Below are positions 19,662-28,273 of a stretch of DNA of 64,000 nucleotides, one piece after another. This stretch comes from Croceitalea rosinachiae. Its GTDB lineage: Bacteria > Bacteroidota > Bacteroidia > Flavobacteriales > Flavobacteriaceae. Made by a program: the position numbers and the translations under genes. The notes beneath the pieces are model-generated. The model made no database searches and had not been told where the DNA came from. It saw only the letters and a program-made list of their open reading frames with translations. Positions within the stretch are counted from its first letter, which is position 1, and every line of letters starts with the position of its first letter. The stretch is taken from contig NZ_JAVRHR010000006.1 in the NCBI RefSeq assembly GCF_031846445.1, positions 1 to 64,000 of the forward strand, in the 5' to 3' direction.

Positions 19662-21101
19662 TTATTCCCCGTCAACAAAAAAATCGGCCTTGAAACCAAT
19701 AAGGTATAATCTATTTTTTGCTCTAGTAACTGCAGTGTACAACCATCGTAAATATTCTTTATCAACACCATTTGGCAGATAAGGTTGTTCTACAAAAACT
19801 GTGTTCCATTGTCCTCCCTGAGATTTATGGCAAGTAATTGCATATGAAAATTTGACCTGTAATGCGTTAAAGTATTTATTGTTCTTAACTCCTAGAAAGC
19901 GCTTATACTTTGATTTTTCATGGGCATAATCTTTTGAAACCTCTTGGTATAGTCTATTGCTATCTTCATAAGGTAAAGAAGGGGTTTCGGCTTTTACGGT
20001 ATCTAAAAGTAAAACCGTTTCAAAAGGTTTTTGATTTGGGTAATCAACCATTTGCACTTTGACTTCAGCAAATTTAAAACCGTACAACTCTTTAATTGAA
20101 AATAGCTCGAGAACTTCAATAACATCACCATTGGCAATAAAACCAGCTTCAGAAGTAGCTTTTAACCAAAAATAATTGTTCTTAACAACCATCATATAAT
20201 CTCCTACCGAGATTTCATTGTCCAAATAAAGTATGCGCTCACGTATATTTGAATTGTACAAGTTAGCTCGCTTATTGGAGCGTACAATTAATGCGGTCTC
20301 TTCTTTTCCATTCTCTGAATAAGAATTATCTATTGCTTCCTGAATTTCATGCCCATCTATTAATCTTACTATATCAGTAAAATTGGACAATTGAAATTTA
20401 AACTGTTCAAAAAACTCTTGCTGTAATTGCTCTCTTAAATTAGTGGCATTATATAAAATTCCAGATTCACTGCTTTGCCTCATAACCTCATCTAACTCAA
20501 TCTTAGTAACTTCCTTATTATAGTTTAAGGATAATCTCTCTTGATTTAGCGCAGGACTTAAATCTAATTTAACGGGAGGCAATTGTGCAGTATCACCAAT
20601 TAAGATTAGTTTACAATTATAACCTGAATAAACAAAAAAGAGAAGGTCATCTAACAAAGAGCCATTCTCAAACAGCTTAGAATCTGAAGGAGCATCAGGT
20701 ATCATTGATGCCTCGTCTACAATAAATAAAGTATCTCTATGCTTATTAGGAGCCAACACAAATTGTACTCCTCCACCAGACTGCTTCTTGGGAAAATATA
20801 TCTTTTTATGAATCGTATAAGCTTGATTTCCAGAATAAGTGGACATTACTTTTGCTGCTCTGCCCGTTGGTGCCAATAATACGGCTTTCATTTTAACCCT
20901 CCACAAATTTTTGACCAAACTACCAGTAATAGTAGTCTTACCGGTACCGGCATATCCTTTTAGCAAAAAGAGTCTATTTTTTTCTCTTGATAAGATAAAA
21001 TCTGACAGCGCGCTTAAAGCCGTCTCTTGTAAAACAGTAGGTTGATGAGGAAATTTTTCAATTAAAATCTTAAGAAAATCTTGAGTATTCAAGTCGGCCA
21101 T
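19662..21101 (-). CDS. RecD2/Pif1-like ATP-dependent DNA helicase
   Basis: 479 aa superfamily 1 helicase. Walker A GYAGTGKTT is at 49-57, Walker B is FIVDEASM, motif III is GDTAQLPPV, and the C-terminal UvrD_C_2 part has CHKSQGGQWNTVFVEQ and the final YTAVTRAKNRLYLIG. It is shorter than RecD of RecBCD or RecD2 because the N-terminal helix-hairpin-helix region is missing. This short form is common in Bacteroidota. It should unwind DNA in the 5' to 3' direction in the cytoplasm, probably in repair. Its ATG is almost at the expected transcription start of the promoter at 21109-21136, so the message may have hardly any leader. Confidence 0.92.
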   Translation of the reverse strand: MADLNTQDFLKILIEKFPHQPTVLQETALSALSDFILSREKNRLFLLKGYAGTGKTTITGSLVKNLWRVKMKAVLLAPTGRAAKVMSTYSGNQAYTIHKKIYFPKKQSGGGVQFVLAPNKHRDTLFIVDEASMIPDAPSDSKLFENGSLLDDLLFFVYSGYNCKLILIGDTAQLPPVKLDLSPALNQERLSLNYNKEVTKIELDEVMRQSSESGILYNATNLREQLQQEFFEQFKFQLSNFTDIVRLIDGHEIQEAIDNSYSENGKEETALIVRSNKRANLYNSNIRERILYLDNEISVGDYMMVVKNNYFWLKATSEAGFIANGDVIEVLELFSIKELYGFKFAEVKVQMVDYPNQKPFETVLLLDTVKAETPSLPYEDSNRLYQEVSKDYAHEKSKYKRFLGVKNNKYFNALQVKFSYAITCHKSQGGQWNTVFVEQPYLPNGVDKEYLRWLYTAVTRAKNRLYLIGFKADFFVDGE

Positions 21102-21108
21102 GACCCCT

Positions 21109-21136
21109 CAAATATAGTCATCATTTTTAGGACAAA
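21109..21136 (-). promoter_or_regulatory. Bacteroidota-type promoter for the helicase operon
   Basis: On the minus strand TTTG (21136-21133), 16 nt, then TATATTTG (21116-21109). It matches the TTTG/TAnnTTTG consensus with a slightly short spacer. The start point would fall a few bases before the helicase ATG at 21101. Confidence 0.4.
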
Positions 21137-21140
21137 AACT

Positions 21141-21169
21141 TTTGTGATTAAAAAAAAATTGTAGATTTG
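21141..21169 (+). promoter_or_regulatory. Bacteroidota-type promoter for the pilin-like/DUF3822/rsmD operon
   Basis: TTTG at 21141-21144, a 17-nt spacer, then TAGATTTG at 21162-21169. The gene start at 21204 is 35 nt downstream. It lies back to back with the helicase promoter. Confidence 0.5.
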
Positions 21170-21203
21170 TGAATAACCACTAAATCTAATTAACACTTAT
21201 AAA

Positions 21204-21851
21204 ATGAAGACCATCATACAAATTGTACTTTGGATTGTTTGCATCTTTTTAGGCTATCTGATATATCAATCGGTTAACGCTCCAATAGAATTTAATAAGG
21301 TACGTAAAGAACGATTCTCTGAGGTTATCGCCAAACTAAAAGATATTAGAGATTCTCAGGAAGCATACAAATCTGTGAATGGAAGATATGCAGGTAATTT
21401 TAATAGTTTAATTAAGTTTGTTGATACGGGAAGTTACACTATTACCCAGCAAAGAGATTCTTCTTTTATGAGGTTTGACAAAGTGTATCAAATTGAATTG
21501 CAAAAAGACACTATTATTATTGATACTCTAGGTTTCGTAAAGGTAAAAGATTCCTTATTTAAAAGTGATGACCGCTACAAAAGCTTAATGGAAGTACCTG
21601 GTGCTGCTAATGGTGAGAAATTTGAATTGAAAGCCGATATTATCGATAAAAGTGGTTATAAAGCTCCGGTTTTCGAGGCCAAAGTCAACAAAAATGTCGT
21701 GCTTTATGATCAACCTAAAGATCTTCTGGCGCGCGAAAATGCTCATATGAGTGTTGAAGAAGTTAACGGTACCACTATTAAAGTTGGATCATTAACTGAT
21801 GTAAGCACAAATGGTAATTGGCCACCAATTTATGACAGAAAAAACGACTAG
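21204..21851 (+). CDS. Single-pass membrane protein, pseudopilin-like
   Basis: 215 aa. One hydrophobic helix at residues 5-25 (IVLWIVCIFLGYLIYQS) is followed by a long amphipathic helix (RKERFSEVIAKLKDIRDSQEAYK) and a region with the YKSVNGRYAG pattern often seen in type II pseudopilin-like proteins; the rest is beta-rich. There is no standard prepilin peptidase site, so the resemblance is structural only. The gene overlaps the DUF3822 gene by about 20 nt. Because DUF3822 is suspected to have an actin-like fold like PilM, the pair could form a minimal membrane assembly; this is inference. Function unknown. Confidence 0.8.
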   Translation: MKTIIQIVLWIVCIFLGYLIYQSVNAPIEFNKVRKERFSEVIAKLKDIRDSQEAYKSVNGRYAGNFNSLIKFVDTGSYTITQQRDSSFMRFDKVYQIELQKDTIIIDTLGFVKVKDSLFKSDDRYKSLMEVPGAANGEKFELKADIIDKSGYKAPVFEAKVNKNVVLYDQPKDLLARENAHMSVEEVNGTTIKVGSLTDVSTNGNWPPIYDRKND

Positions 21852-22668
21852 TAGATATAAAGACGCGCTAAGCGATTCTGAATCCTTCAAGAAGTTGTCC
21901 ATTCAAATTAGTTTGAATGGACTTTCTTTTTTTGTTTTAGATACTATATCGCAAAAAGTTGTTATTGATGATTGTATTAATTTTAAGACCGAGACAACAC
22001 CCTATTTACTTAAAAAAGAACTAAAAAACCTCCTTGAGAAACATGAATTAACTACTTTTTCATTCTCGACTGTAACTGTTATCCATAAAAATGACATGTT
22101 CAGTCTTGTTCCTATATCGCTATTTGAACCTGATGAACTTCCTAATTATTTAAAATTCAACACCAAATTATTGGCCAATGACCAAATTTCTTTCGATGAA
22201 CTAAAAAATCATGAAATTGTAAGCGTTTATGTGCCTTTCACCAATATCAACAACTTTATTTTTGATCTTTATGGTGAGTTTGATTATACCCACAGCAGTA
22301 CTACTTTACTCCAATCACTTTTTAATCAAAAAATTGGTTCCAAAACAGTTTGCTATGCACATGTTAACAAGTTCAATTTTGAACTAGTGGTTTTTAAACA
22401 AAAAAAGCTTTTACTATTCAATCAATTCCGATACAAGACCAAAGAAGATTTTCTGTATTACATTCTTTTTACCTATGAACAGCTAGACCTTGATGTAGAG
22501 CACGTAAAACTCAAACTTTTTGGTACTATAGAAGAAGATGACCCACTTTTCAACATCTGTTATCAATACATCAAAAAAGTTTCTGTTTTTGAACCAACTC
22601 ACAAACTTATCGATATAGAGACCATAAGAAAACATTCTATCGACCTTACAATTTTAAGTTCATTTTAA
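21832..22668 (+). CDS. DUF3822 family protein
   Basis: 278 aa from the ATG at 21832 (protein starts MTEKTTSRYK). An in-frame ATG at 21811 would add seven residues but increases the overlap with the previous gene to 41 nt. Features of DUF3822 are an N-terminal strand pair with SIQISLNGLSFFVLD, a central QISFDEL region, and the conserved YAHVNKFNFELVVFKQKKLL near residue 175. The fold is thought to be of the actin/RNase H type, without visible phosphate loops here. Bacteroidota genomes often place it beside rsmD, as here, where the stop overlaps the rsmD ATG. Function unknown. Confidence 0.85.
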   Translation: MTEKTTSRYKDALSDSESFKKLSIQISLNGLSFFVLDTISQKVVIDDCINFKTETTPYLLKKELKNLLEKHELTTFSFSTVTVIHKNDMFSLVPISLFEPDELPNYLKFNTKLLANDQISFDELKNHEIVSVYVPFTNINNFIFDLYGEFDYTHSSTTLLQSLFNQKIGSKTVCYAHVNKFNFELVVFKQKKLLLFNQFRYKTKEDFLYYILFTYEQLDLDVEHVKLKLFGTIEEDDPLFNICYQYIKKVSVFEPTHKLIDIETIRKHSIDLTILSSF

Positions 22669-23213
22669 TGCGAATCATCTCTGGTCATTATAAAGGAAAG
22701 CGCCTCATAGCACCAAAAAAACTTCCAGTCAGACCTACTACAGATATGGCTAAAGAGGCACTATTCAACATTTTAAATAACACTCATTATTTTCAAGATT
22801 TAATTGTTTTAGACCTTTTCTCTGGCACTGGTAATATAAGTTATGAATTTGCATCGAGGGGCACACAAAATATTACCGCAGTAGATTTAAATACCAGCTG
22901 TATACAATTTATCTCAAAAACTTCGAAAGAGTTGCAGTTCAATATTACGACTATTAAAAGCGATGTTTTCAAATTTCTAAATCAGACCAAGATAAAAGCT
23001 GATATTATTTTTGCAGATCCCCCATATAATTTTAATACAGAGCAGTTTGCTAAAATTCCTAAATTGGTTTTTGAAAATGAATTGCTTTTTGAAGGTGGAG
23101 TATTAATTATCGAACATTCTGAACAGACGGAATTGAATGATTTAGCTTACTTCTCACAAAAACGAAAATATGGTGGAAACTTTTTTAGCTTTTTTGAAAA
23201 AAGCAGGTCATAA
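22668..23213 (+). CDS. rsmD: 16S rRNA (guanine(966)-N2)-methyltransferase
   Basis: 181 aa. The Rossmann motif I is VLDLFSGTGNISYEFASRG, and the catalytic motif IV is ADPPYNF ((D/N)PPY of N-methyltransferases). The N-terminus MRIISGHYKGKRL is diagnostic for RsmD. It methylates N2 of G966 (E. coli numbering) in assembled 30S particles using S-adenosylmethionine. The ATG overlaps the DUF3822 stop by one base. The last codons overlap the 3' end of RNase P RNA encoded on the opposite strand. Confidence 0.95.
   Translation: MRIISGHYKGKRLIAPKKLPVRPTTDMAKEALFNILNNTHYFQDLIVLDLFSGTGNISYEFASRGTQNITAVDLNTSCIQFISKTSKELQFNITTIKSDVFKFLNQTKIKADIIFADPPYNFNTEQFAKIPKLVFENELLFEGGVLIIEHSEQTELNDLAYFSQKRKYGGNFFSFFEKSRS
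23188..23204 (-). terminator. Likely rnpB terminator hairpin inside rsmD
   Basis: The top strand reads GCTTTTTTGAAAAAAGC, an 8-bp stem with a single G at the centre. On the minus strand it directly follows the RNase P RNA 3' helix. It lies inside the last codons of rsmD. The stem is AT-rich and weak, so it may act as a processing signal instead. Confidence 0.4.
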
Positions 23214-23501
23214 GCCGGATCCTGTATTCACTATGTGAATCCTTATCATTTATCTAGACTTTTAGTTGCCCAAAAGCTCCAACCGCCTACCCTCCAGCTA
23301 AGGCGTGCTACCTTAAAATACTGGTTTACATGACGTTTCACCGCATAGAGTTTACCTGATTTCACTACAGCCGAACTGTACTTGCTTTCTGTTGCACTTG
23401 TCCGCTCCGTTATACACGGATGACGGGTGTTACCCGCTATACTGCACTATGGTGTCCGGACTTTCCTCTCTAATAAATTAGAGCGATAAGGTGACCTGCA
23501 T
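23202..23501 (-). ncRNA. rnpB: RNase P RNA (bacterial type A)
   Basis: The minus strand carries the RNase P hallmarks: GAGGAAAGTCCGGACACC near the 5' end, the ACAGAAAGCAAG core, GGTAAACTC, GGAGGGTAGGCGG, and ATCCGGCTTATGACC at the 3' end. The ends pair as helix P1 (GCAGGTCA at about 23499 with TGACCTGC at 23203-23210). Its length of about 300 nt is compact for the class. It is the catalytic subunit that trims the 5' leader of precursor tRNA. It lies convergent to rsmD, overlapping it slightly, and divergent from dnaX. Confidence 0.93.
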
Positions 23502-23504
23502 ATG

Positions 23505-23512
23505 CAAAGGTA
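23505..23512 (-). promoter_or_regulatory. -7 element of the rnpB promoter
   Basis: The minus strand reads TACCTTTG, a perfect TAnnTTTG box, ending about 5 nt before the predicted 5' end of the RNase P RNA. A clear -33 TTTG is not seen. Confidence 0.5.
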
Positions 23513-23553
23513 CAGCAATTGTTAATAAAAAAGTTGTGCTGTCCTTCTCTATG

Positions 23554-23585
23554 TTCGATTATCCATTTCGCTATTTTTATATTTG
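23554..23585 (+). promoter_or_regulatory. Promoter of dnaX
   Basis: TTCG (one change from TTTG) at 23554-23557, a 20-nt spacer, then TATATTTG at 23578-23585. The TTG start codon at 23607 follows after 21 nt, giving a leader of about 15 nt. Confidence 0.5.
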
Positions 23586-23606
23586 TGAGTACTCAAAACA
23601 ATTGTA

Positions 23607-25355
23607 TTGGAACCCTTCATAGTATCAGCTAGAAAGTACCGACCCCAAACATTCAAAGATGTTGTTGGACAAGAGGCTATTACCAATACATTAGAAAACG
23701 CCATTACTCATAACCATTTAGCACAGGCATTACTTTTTTGCGGACCACGGGGTGTTGGTAAAACAACTTGTGCCCGGATACTTGCAAAAAAAATTAATCA
23801 GGATGATAGTATTGGAGACAATGAAGACTTTGCCTTTAACATTTTTGAATTAGATGCAGCTTCGAACAATTCCGTCGATGACATACGAAGTCTAACTGAT
23901 CAAGTGCGGATTCCACCTCAAATTGGCAAATACAAGGTATATATAATTGATGAGGTTCATATGCTTTCCCAATCAGCTTTCAATGCTTTTTTAAAGACTC
24001 TAGAAGAGCCCCCTAAGCATGCTATATTTATTTTGGCAACGACTGAAAAGCATAAAATAATCCCGACCATACTTTCAAGATGTCAAATTTTTGATTTTAA
24101 GCGTATTACAGTAAAAGACGCTGCCAATTATTTAAAATATATATCTGAGGAACAAGGTGTGGTAGCCGAAGATGATGCCTTGCATATTATTGCCCAAAAA
24201 GCAGATGGTGCCATGCGCGATGCACTATCTATATTTGATAGGGTCGTAAGTTTTTCCGGAAAAAACCTTACAAGAAAAGCAGTCACCGAAAATTTGAATG
24301 TTCTAGATTATGATGTTTACTTTGAGGTAACAAGGTTGATTCAAGAGAATAAGATACCTGAATTGCTTATGCTATTGAACAAGACATTGGCTTTAGGTTT
24401 TGATGCGCACCATTTCATTACTGGTCTAGCATCGCATTTTCGCGATTTAATGGTATGCCAACATAAAGAGACCATTAATTTGTTAGAGGTCGGTGAAACG
24501 GCCAAGAAAATGTACCAAGAGCAAGCAATGGACGTTACAAAAGAGTTTCTCTTGAAAGCTATTGACATGGCCAATGATTGCGATTTAAAATATAAAGCAA
24601 GTAAAAACCAACGGTTATTAGTTGAACTGACCTTAATGAAATTAGCTTCCATAACTTTTGATGGAGAAAAAAAAAAGTCTGATTTCATAATTCCTTCTTC
24701 TTATTTTAAAAGTGATATATTTCAAAAAACAGCTGTAGCATCAATTCCTCAAGAGGAAGTTATTGATACTATAATTAAATCTGAAGCAACCACAATTGTC
24801 GAAGAGCCAATTTCCAAAGTGCTAGAGTCAGAAGCAGGCAAAACGCAAATTTCACAAAAATCAGAAATTAAAAAAGTCGACCTCAATATAACTTCAACAA
24901 GAGTGTCAGGGCTTTCCATATCTAGTCTTAAAGCAAAAAAAGAACATGAGAAAGCCAAAATAAGTACTGAAGATCATATAGAATTACCCGAAGAAGATTT
25001 TGAAGAATTGAAAATGCAAGAGCTTTGGAACAATTATGTTCAAGAACTGGAGAATCAAGGTAAAAAAATACTAGCTGCTAATCTTCAAGCGGATACACCA
25101 AAACTGATTGAAAAGTATACTATTTGGATTGAACTGCCCAATTCAACAATGAAAAAGGAGGTAGAACGAGAACAAAGTCTTATGCTCAATCATTTAAAAG
25201 AACGGCTTAATAATCATTCAATTTCTCTTAGAATTACTATTAATGAGGAGAACGCAAAGAAGTTTGCATTTACACCTGAAGAGAAATACGAAAAGTTGAG
25301 AGAGAAAAATCCTGCCCTAGACCTGCTTAGAAAAGAGTTTGATTTAGACTTATAA
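23607..25355 (+). CDS. dnaX: DNA polymerase III tau/gamma subunit
   Basis: 582 aa, starting at a TTG codon; the N-terminus MEPFIVSARKYRPQTF fits the family exactly and no ATG or GTG is available upstream in frame. It is the AAA+ ATPase of the clamp loader. Walker A GPRGVGKTT is at 46-54, the Walker B region is IIDEVHMLS, sensor 1 is LATTEKHK, and the SRC motif is LSRCQIF. The four-cysteine zinc module that normally follows Walker A is missing, with a short acidic loop (about 64-77) in its place. The C-terminal third is a charged linker plus a tau-like domain. There is no sign of a frameshift site for a gamma form. It converges with the TMEM220 gene with a gap of 6 nt. Confidence 0.95.
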   Translation: MEPFIVSARKYRPQTFKDVVGQEAITNTLENAITHNHLAQALLFCGPRGVGKTTCARILAKKINQDDSIGDNEDFAFNIFELDAASNNSVDDIRSLTDQVRIPPQIGKYKVYIIDEVHMLSQSAFNAFLKTLEEPPKHAIFILATTEKHKIIPTILSRCQIFDFKRITVKDAANYLKYISEEQGVVAEDDALHIIAQKADGAMRDALSIFDRVVSFSGKNLTRKAVTENLNVLDYDVYFEVTRLIQENKIPELLMLLNKTLALGFDAHHFITGLASHFRDLMVCQHKETINLLEVGETAKKMYQEQAMDVTKEFLLKAIDMANDCDLKYKASKNQRLLVELTLMKLASITFDGEKKKSDFIIPSSYFKSDIFQKTAVASIPQEEVIDTIIKSEATTIVEEPISKVLESEAGKTQISQKSEIKKVDLNITSTRVSGLSISSLKAKKEHEKAKISTEDHIELPEEDFEELKMQELWNNYVQELENQGKKILAANLQADTPKLIEKYTIWIELPNSTMKKEVEREQSLMLNHLKERLNNHSISLRITINEENAKKFAFTPEEKYEKLREKNPALDLLRKEFDLDL

Positions 25356-25361
25356 ATTATT

Positions 25362-25706
25362 TTAGCTTTTGCGATTCGTAATTGCGTATATCGCCATCAT
25401 AATTCCGGCAATTAATAAACCTAAAGCTTCCCTGCCCCGCTCTATATTAATAATATCCCCTTCTCCAATGGTGACACCTTCAAATTTTTGAGGCCATGTA
25501 TAAATTGTTAAACCTAGATAAAAAACTGTCAAAATAATAGCCCACATTACACGAAGTTTACCAAGACCAAATAATAATGAGGCTAGTGCTGCCAAACCAT
25601 AAATGGCATACCATTTAACGGCATCGGGATCATTGTACTGCACTGCTGCGGCATAAACAAATAAAGCAGTAAAAATGAAAGCTAAAATCTTCAAAAACTT
25701 TTTCAT
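25362..25706 (-). CDS. TMEM220-family small membrane protein
   Basis: 114 aa with four hydrophobic helices. It carries the family signature VQYNDPDAVKWYAIYG right after the first helix and a conserved TWPQKFEG loop. Function unknown. Its ATG overlaps the stop of eboF (ATGA arrangement), so it is translationally coupled to the ebo operon and is its last gene here. Whether it belongs to the Ebo function or is simply co-expressed cannot be told from one genome. Confidence 0.85.
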   Translation of the reverse strand: MKKFLKILAFIFTALFVYAAAVQYNDPDAVKWYAIYGLAALASLLFGLGKLRVMWAIILTVFYLGLTIYTWPQKFEGVTIGEGDIINIERGREALGLLIAGIMMAIYAITNRKS

Positions 25707-27082
25707 TTTGGATGGTTTAAAAGTTGTTCTAAAATTTGGAAAACGTCAATGGCCTTAATCTCTTCTTTGCCATTATATTTTTTATTATTTGAAATAAAAA
25801 TAGGGTAATCTTCTTTATCATCTGGAATGCGTCCATGTGAGCCCTTTATCAAATCAGCATTTAAAGGAATGATATCCATAACGGTTCTAAACCCTAGTTT
25901 CTTCTTTAAAAGCTTATAAAGCACTTTAAATAGTACTAACTTATCTTTTGGGTCTGTTAACATTTCAACTGGGTCATAACCTGGTTTCTTATGTATATCG
26001 ACCATACGTGCAAAATCGGGTGCTTTCTGATCATCGTTCCAAAAATAATACGTAAACCAAGAGTCAGCATCTGCTATTGCCACAAGGTCGCCCGTTCGTT
26101 CATGGTTTAAATCAATTTGATTTATTTCTGATTTTTCGAAAACCGTTTCTATACCATTGATGGTTTCTAGAATTGATTTAACTCCTTCAATTTTTGATTT
26201 ATCTTTCACATAAATATGACTTATCTGATGATCAGCAACCGCAAAAGCTTCGCTTGCACCGGCATCAAGCAGCTCAAGTCCTCTTTCTTCCCTAATCTTC
26301 AAATACCCGTTCTTTCGCAATACCCGATTCAAATGAATTGGATTATTTACATCTGTTATACCGTATTCAGAAAGCAATACAACTTGAGAACTTTTAGATT
26401 CAAAGTAGATCACTAAATCTTTGACCACAGTATCAATCTCATTCAAGTCCTTGGAAATCAAATCAAAATCATTACCATATCGTTGTAAATTGTAATCTAA
26501 GTGCGGCAAATAAACCAGCGTTAAGGTTGAATCATGCAGTTTATCTGTTTCTATAGTAGCATCAGCAATCCATTGGCTTGATTTGATTGAGGTTTTTGGC
26601 CCCCAAAAATTAAATAGTGGAAAAGTGCCTAATTTGTTTTGTAAAGTATCTCGTAAATCGGCTGGGTGAGAATACACATCGGGTATCTTGCGTCCATCAG
26701 CTAAGTAATTTGGTCTTGGGGTGACACTGAAATCAACAGTGGAATACATGTTGTACCACCAAAACATATTTGAGCATGTAAAATTTGAGTCTTTTTGTTT
26801 GAGTTTTTCCCAAAGTTTTGGAGCTTGTACAAGCTTGTTTGATTGCTTCCAAAATTTAACCTCGCATTCGTACTTATAATACCATCCATTAGCTACGATA
26901 CCATGTTCAGAAGGCCACTTTCCGGTTAAATATGTACTTTGGGCTGTACAAGTGACGGCAGGTAGAACCGGTTTGATAAGACTATGTTTGCCTTTTTCCA
27001 AAAATGATTTGATGAAAGGGGTATGCTCCCCAATTAAACGGTTTGTTAACCCTACAACATTAATGACTACGGTTTTCCTCAT
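25703..27082 (-). CDS. eboF: EboF-type alkaline phosphatase/nucleotide pyrophosphatase superfamily protein
   Basis: 459 aa from the ATG at 27082, which overlaps the eboE stop as ATGA; an in-frame start 21 nt upstream is less likely. The fold is that of type I phosphodiesterases, with PAVTCTAQSTYLTGKWPSEHG (nucleophile candidate T44) and a C-terminal GSHGRIP. Several metal ligands differ from the family norm. The first Asp of the usual iDG motif is replaced in VVINVVGLT, and the DHG motif is EYG in LLSEYGITDV. No signal peptide is seen, so it acts in the cytoplasm or at the inner membrane face. It is gene six of the ebo operon, which in cyanobacteria is needed to move a scytonemin precursor to the periplasm. 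Confidence 0.88.
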   Translation of the reverse strand: MRKTVVINVVGLTNRLIGEHTPFIKSFLEKGKHSLIKPVLPAVTCTAQSTYLTGKWPSEHGIVANGWYYKYECEVKFWKQSNKLVQAPKLWEKLKQKDSNFTCSNMFWWYNMYSTVDFSVTPRPNYLADGRKIPDVYSHPADLRDTLQNKLGTFPLFNFWGPKTSIKSSQWIADATIETDKLHDSTLTLVYLPHLDYNLQRYGNDFDLISKDLNEIDTVVKDLVIYFESKSSQVVLLSEYGITDVNNPIHLNRVLRKNGYLKIREERGLELLDAGASEAFAVADHQISHIYVKDKSKIEGVKSILETINGIETVFEKSEINQIDLNHERTGDLVAIADADSWFTYYFWNDDQKAPDFARMVDIHKKPGYDPVEMLTDPKDKLVLFKVLYKLLKKKLGFRTVMDIIPLNADLIKGSHGRIPDDKEDYPIFISNNKKYNGKEEIKAIDVFQILEQLLNHPK

Positions 27083-28272
27083 ATCAGCTGGTTTTTCAGC
27101 CATTTAATTTCTCGTATAATTGACTCCGAAAGGGGTCTTTTTAATTCTTTAGGTAAAACATCCCACGTATAAGTTTCAATCTCTAAATGTTCACATATGT
27201 TATTTTGAAGTAGATAAGAAATCACTTTTAAAATTTGATCTTGGGTGGAGTATAAATTTGAAAATTTCTCGAGAAAAATAGGCACATGAAAATGTGCTCT
27301 CAACTCGTTGGCACTCTTTCTATTGTCCAAAACTAACGGTAAATCTTGGTAGGTCACTACCTTGCCATCTATTAGTTCAGTAACTTGATGCAAATAGGTA
27401 GGCTCGTTAAATTTTTCTAATGACTCCCAAATTTCACGCTGTTCAGAATCACAAAAAAGTATTTTTAACGCCGCACTAATTTGAATTTTTCCAATTCTTA
27501 TACCATTCGTTCTAAATTTAGCGAACGAGTCTTGAGGTTCTTCATAGGCCAGTGCAAAATGGCAAACATCATAACATACGGTCAAGTATCTTTTAATTAA
27601 TATTGTAGCTTTTTCATCACTAAAACCATATTCTTTCTTAAACTTTTTTATGCCTTTCGGAATCAAGTGATTATTGAAGAAGTCAAGGACCTCTTCACTA
27701 TTTTCAATAATTCCATCTGGTTCAGGCTCAATATCAAGATGCAGGTAATTACCTGTTTTTTCTTCAATTTGAAACAGTTGCATAGCTACTGTTAGCATAT
27801 TTTCAGCACCAATCTCTTTTGCTTTTATAAGCTCAGATTCACTATTAAACCAGTGCTTGTAGGATACAGGAGAAGTAGAAATTCCACCGGAAATACCCGT
27901 AGGCAGTAGGTAATTTAATTGTTTAAATAATCGAGAAGTATATTCCAATCTTTCGTGGGTTGTCCAATCTGGTTGGTGCACTTTGTCTTTTACCCTTTCA
28001 CCATGAAAATTTCCATAGGGAAAACCGTTCATGGTAAAAACATATACATCATTTGCTTGCAACCAATCCTTAAAATCATATAAAACACTTTCTAAGCCCA
28101 ATTCTTCACTAGCCTTGTTAGAAAGGCGAAGTCCAATACCTAATTTTTTGCTCCCCGCAACTTCTTTTTTTACTCCTGGAATATACTTCTTCAAACTTTC
28201 AAAAGTAGTTTCCCAGTCCTCTCCAGGATGAATATTGGTACAATATGTAAGGTGAAAATCTTTAATCAACAT
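27079..28272 (-). CDS. eboE: EboE, xylose-isomerase-like TIM barrel
   Basis: 397 aa of the sugar phosphate isomerase/epimerase superfamily. Putative metal and sugar ligands are HLDIEPEPDG (Glu), CYDVCHFAL (Asp/His), AHFHVPIF (His) and HLEIETYTWDVLP (Glu), in the order expected for AP-endonuclease-2-like barrels. The N-terminus DFHLTYCTNIHPGEDW is characteristic of EboE. Substrate unknown; a sugar or cyclitol derivative is likely from the neighbouring cyclase EboD. It begins one base after the eboD stop and shares its stop with the eboF start. Confidence 0.9.
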   Translation of the reverse strand: MLIKDFHLTYCTNIHPGEDWETTFESLKKYIPGVKKEVAGSKKLGIGLRLSNKASEELGLESVLYDFKDWLQANDVYVFTMNGFPYGNFHGERVKDKVHQPDWTTHERLEYTSRLFKQLNYLLPTGISGGISTSPVSYKHWFNSESELIKAKEIGAENMLTVAMQLFQIEEKTGNYLHLDIEPEPDGIIENSEEVLDFFNNHLIPKGIKKFKKEYGFSDEKATILIKRYLTVCYDVCHFALAYEEPQDSFAKFRTNGIRIGKIQISAALKILFCDSEQREIWESLEKFNEPTYLHQVTELIDGKVVTYQDLPLVLDNRKSANELRAHFHVPIFLEKFSNLYSTQDQILKVISYLLQNNICEHLEIETYTWDVLPKELKRPLSESIIREIKWLKNQLI

Positions 28273-28273
28273 G

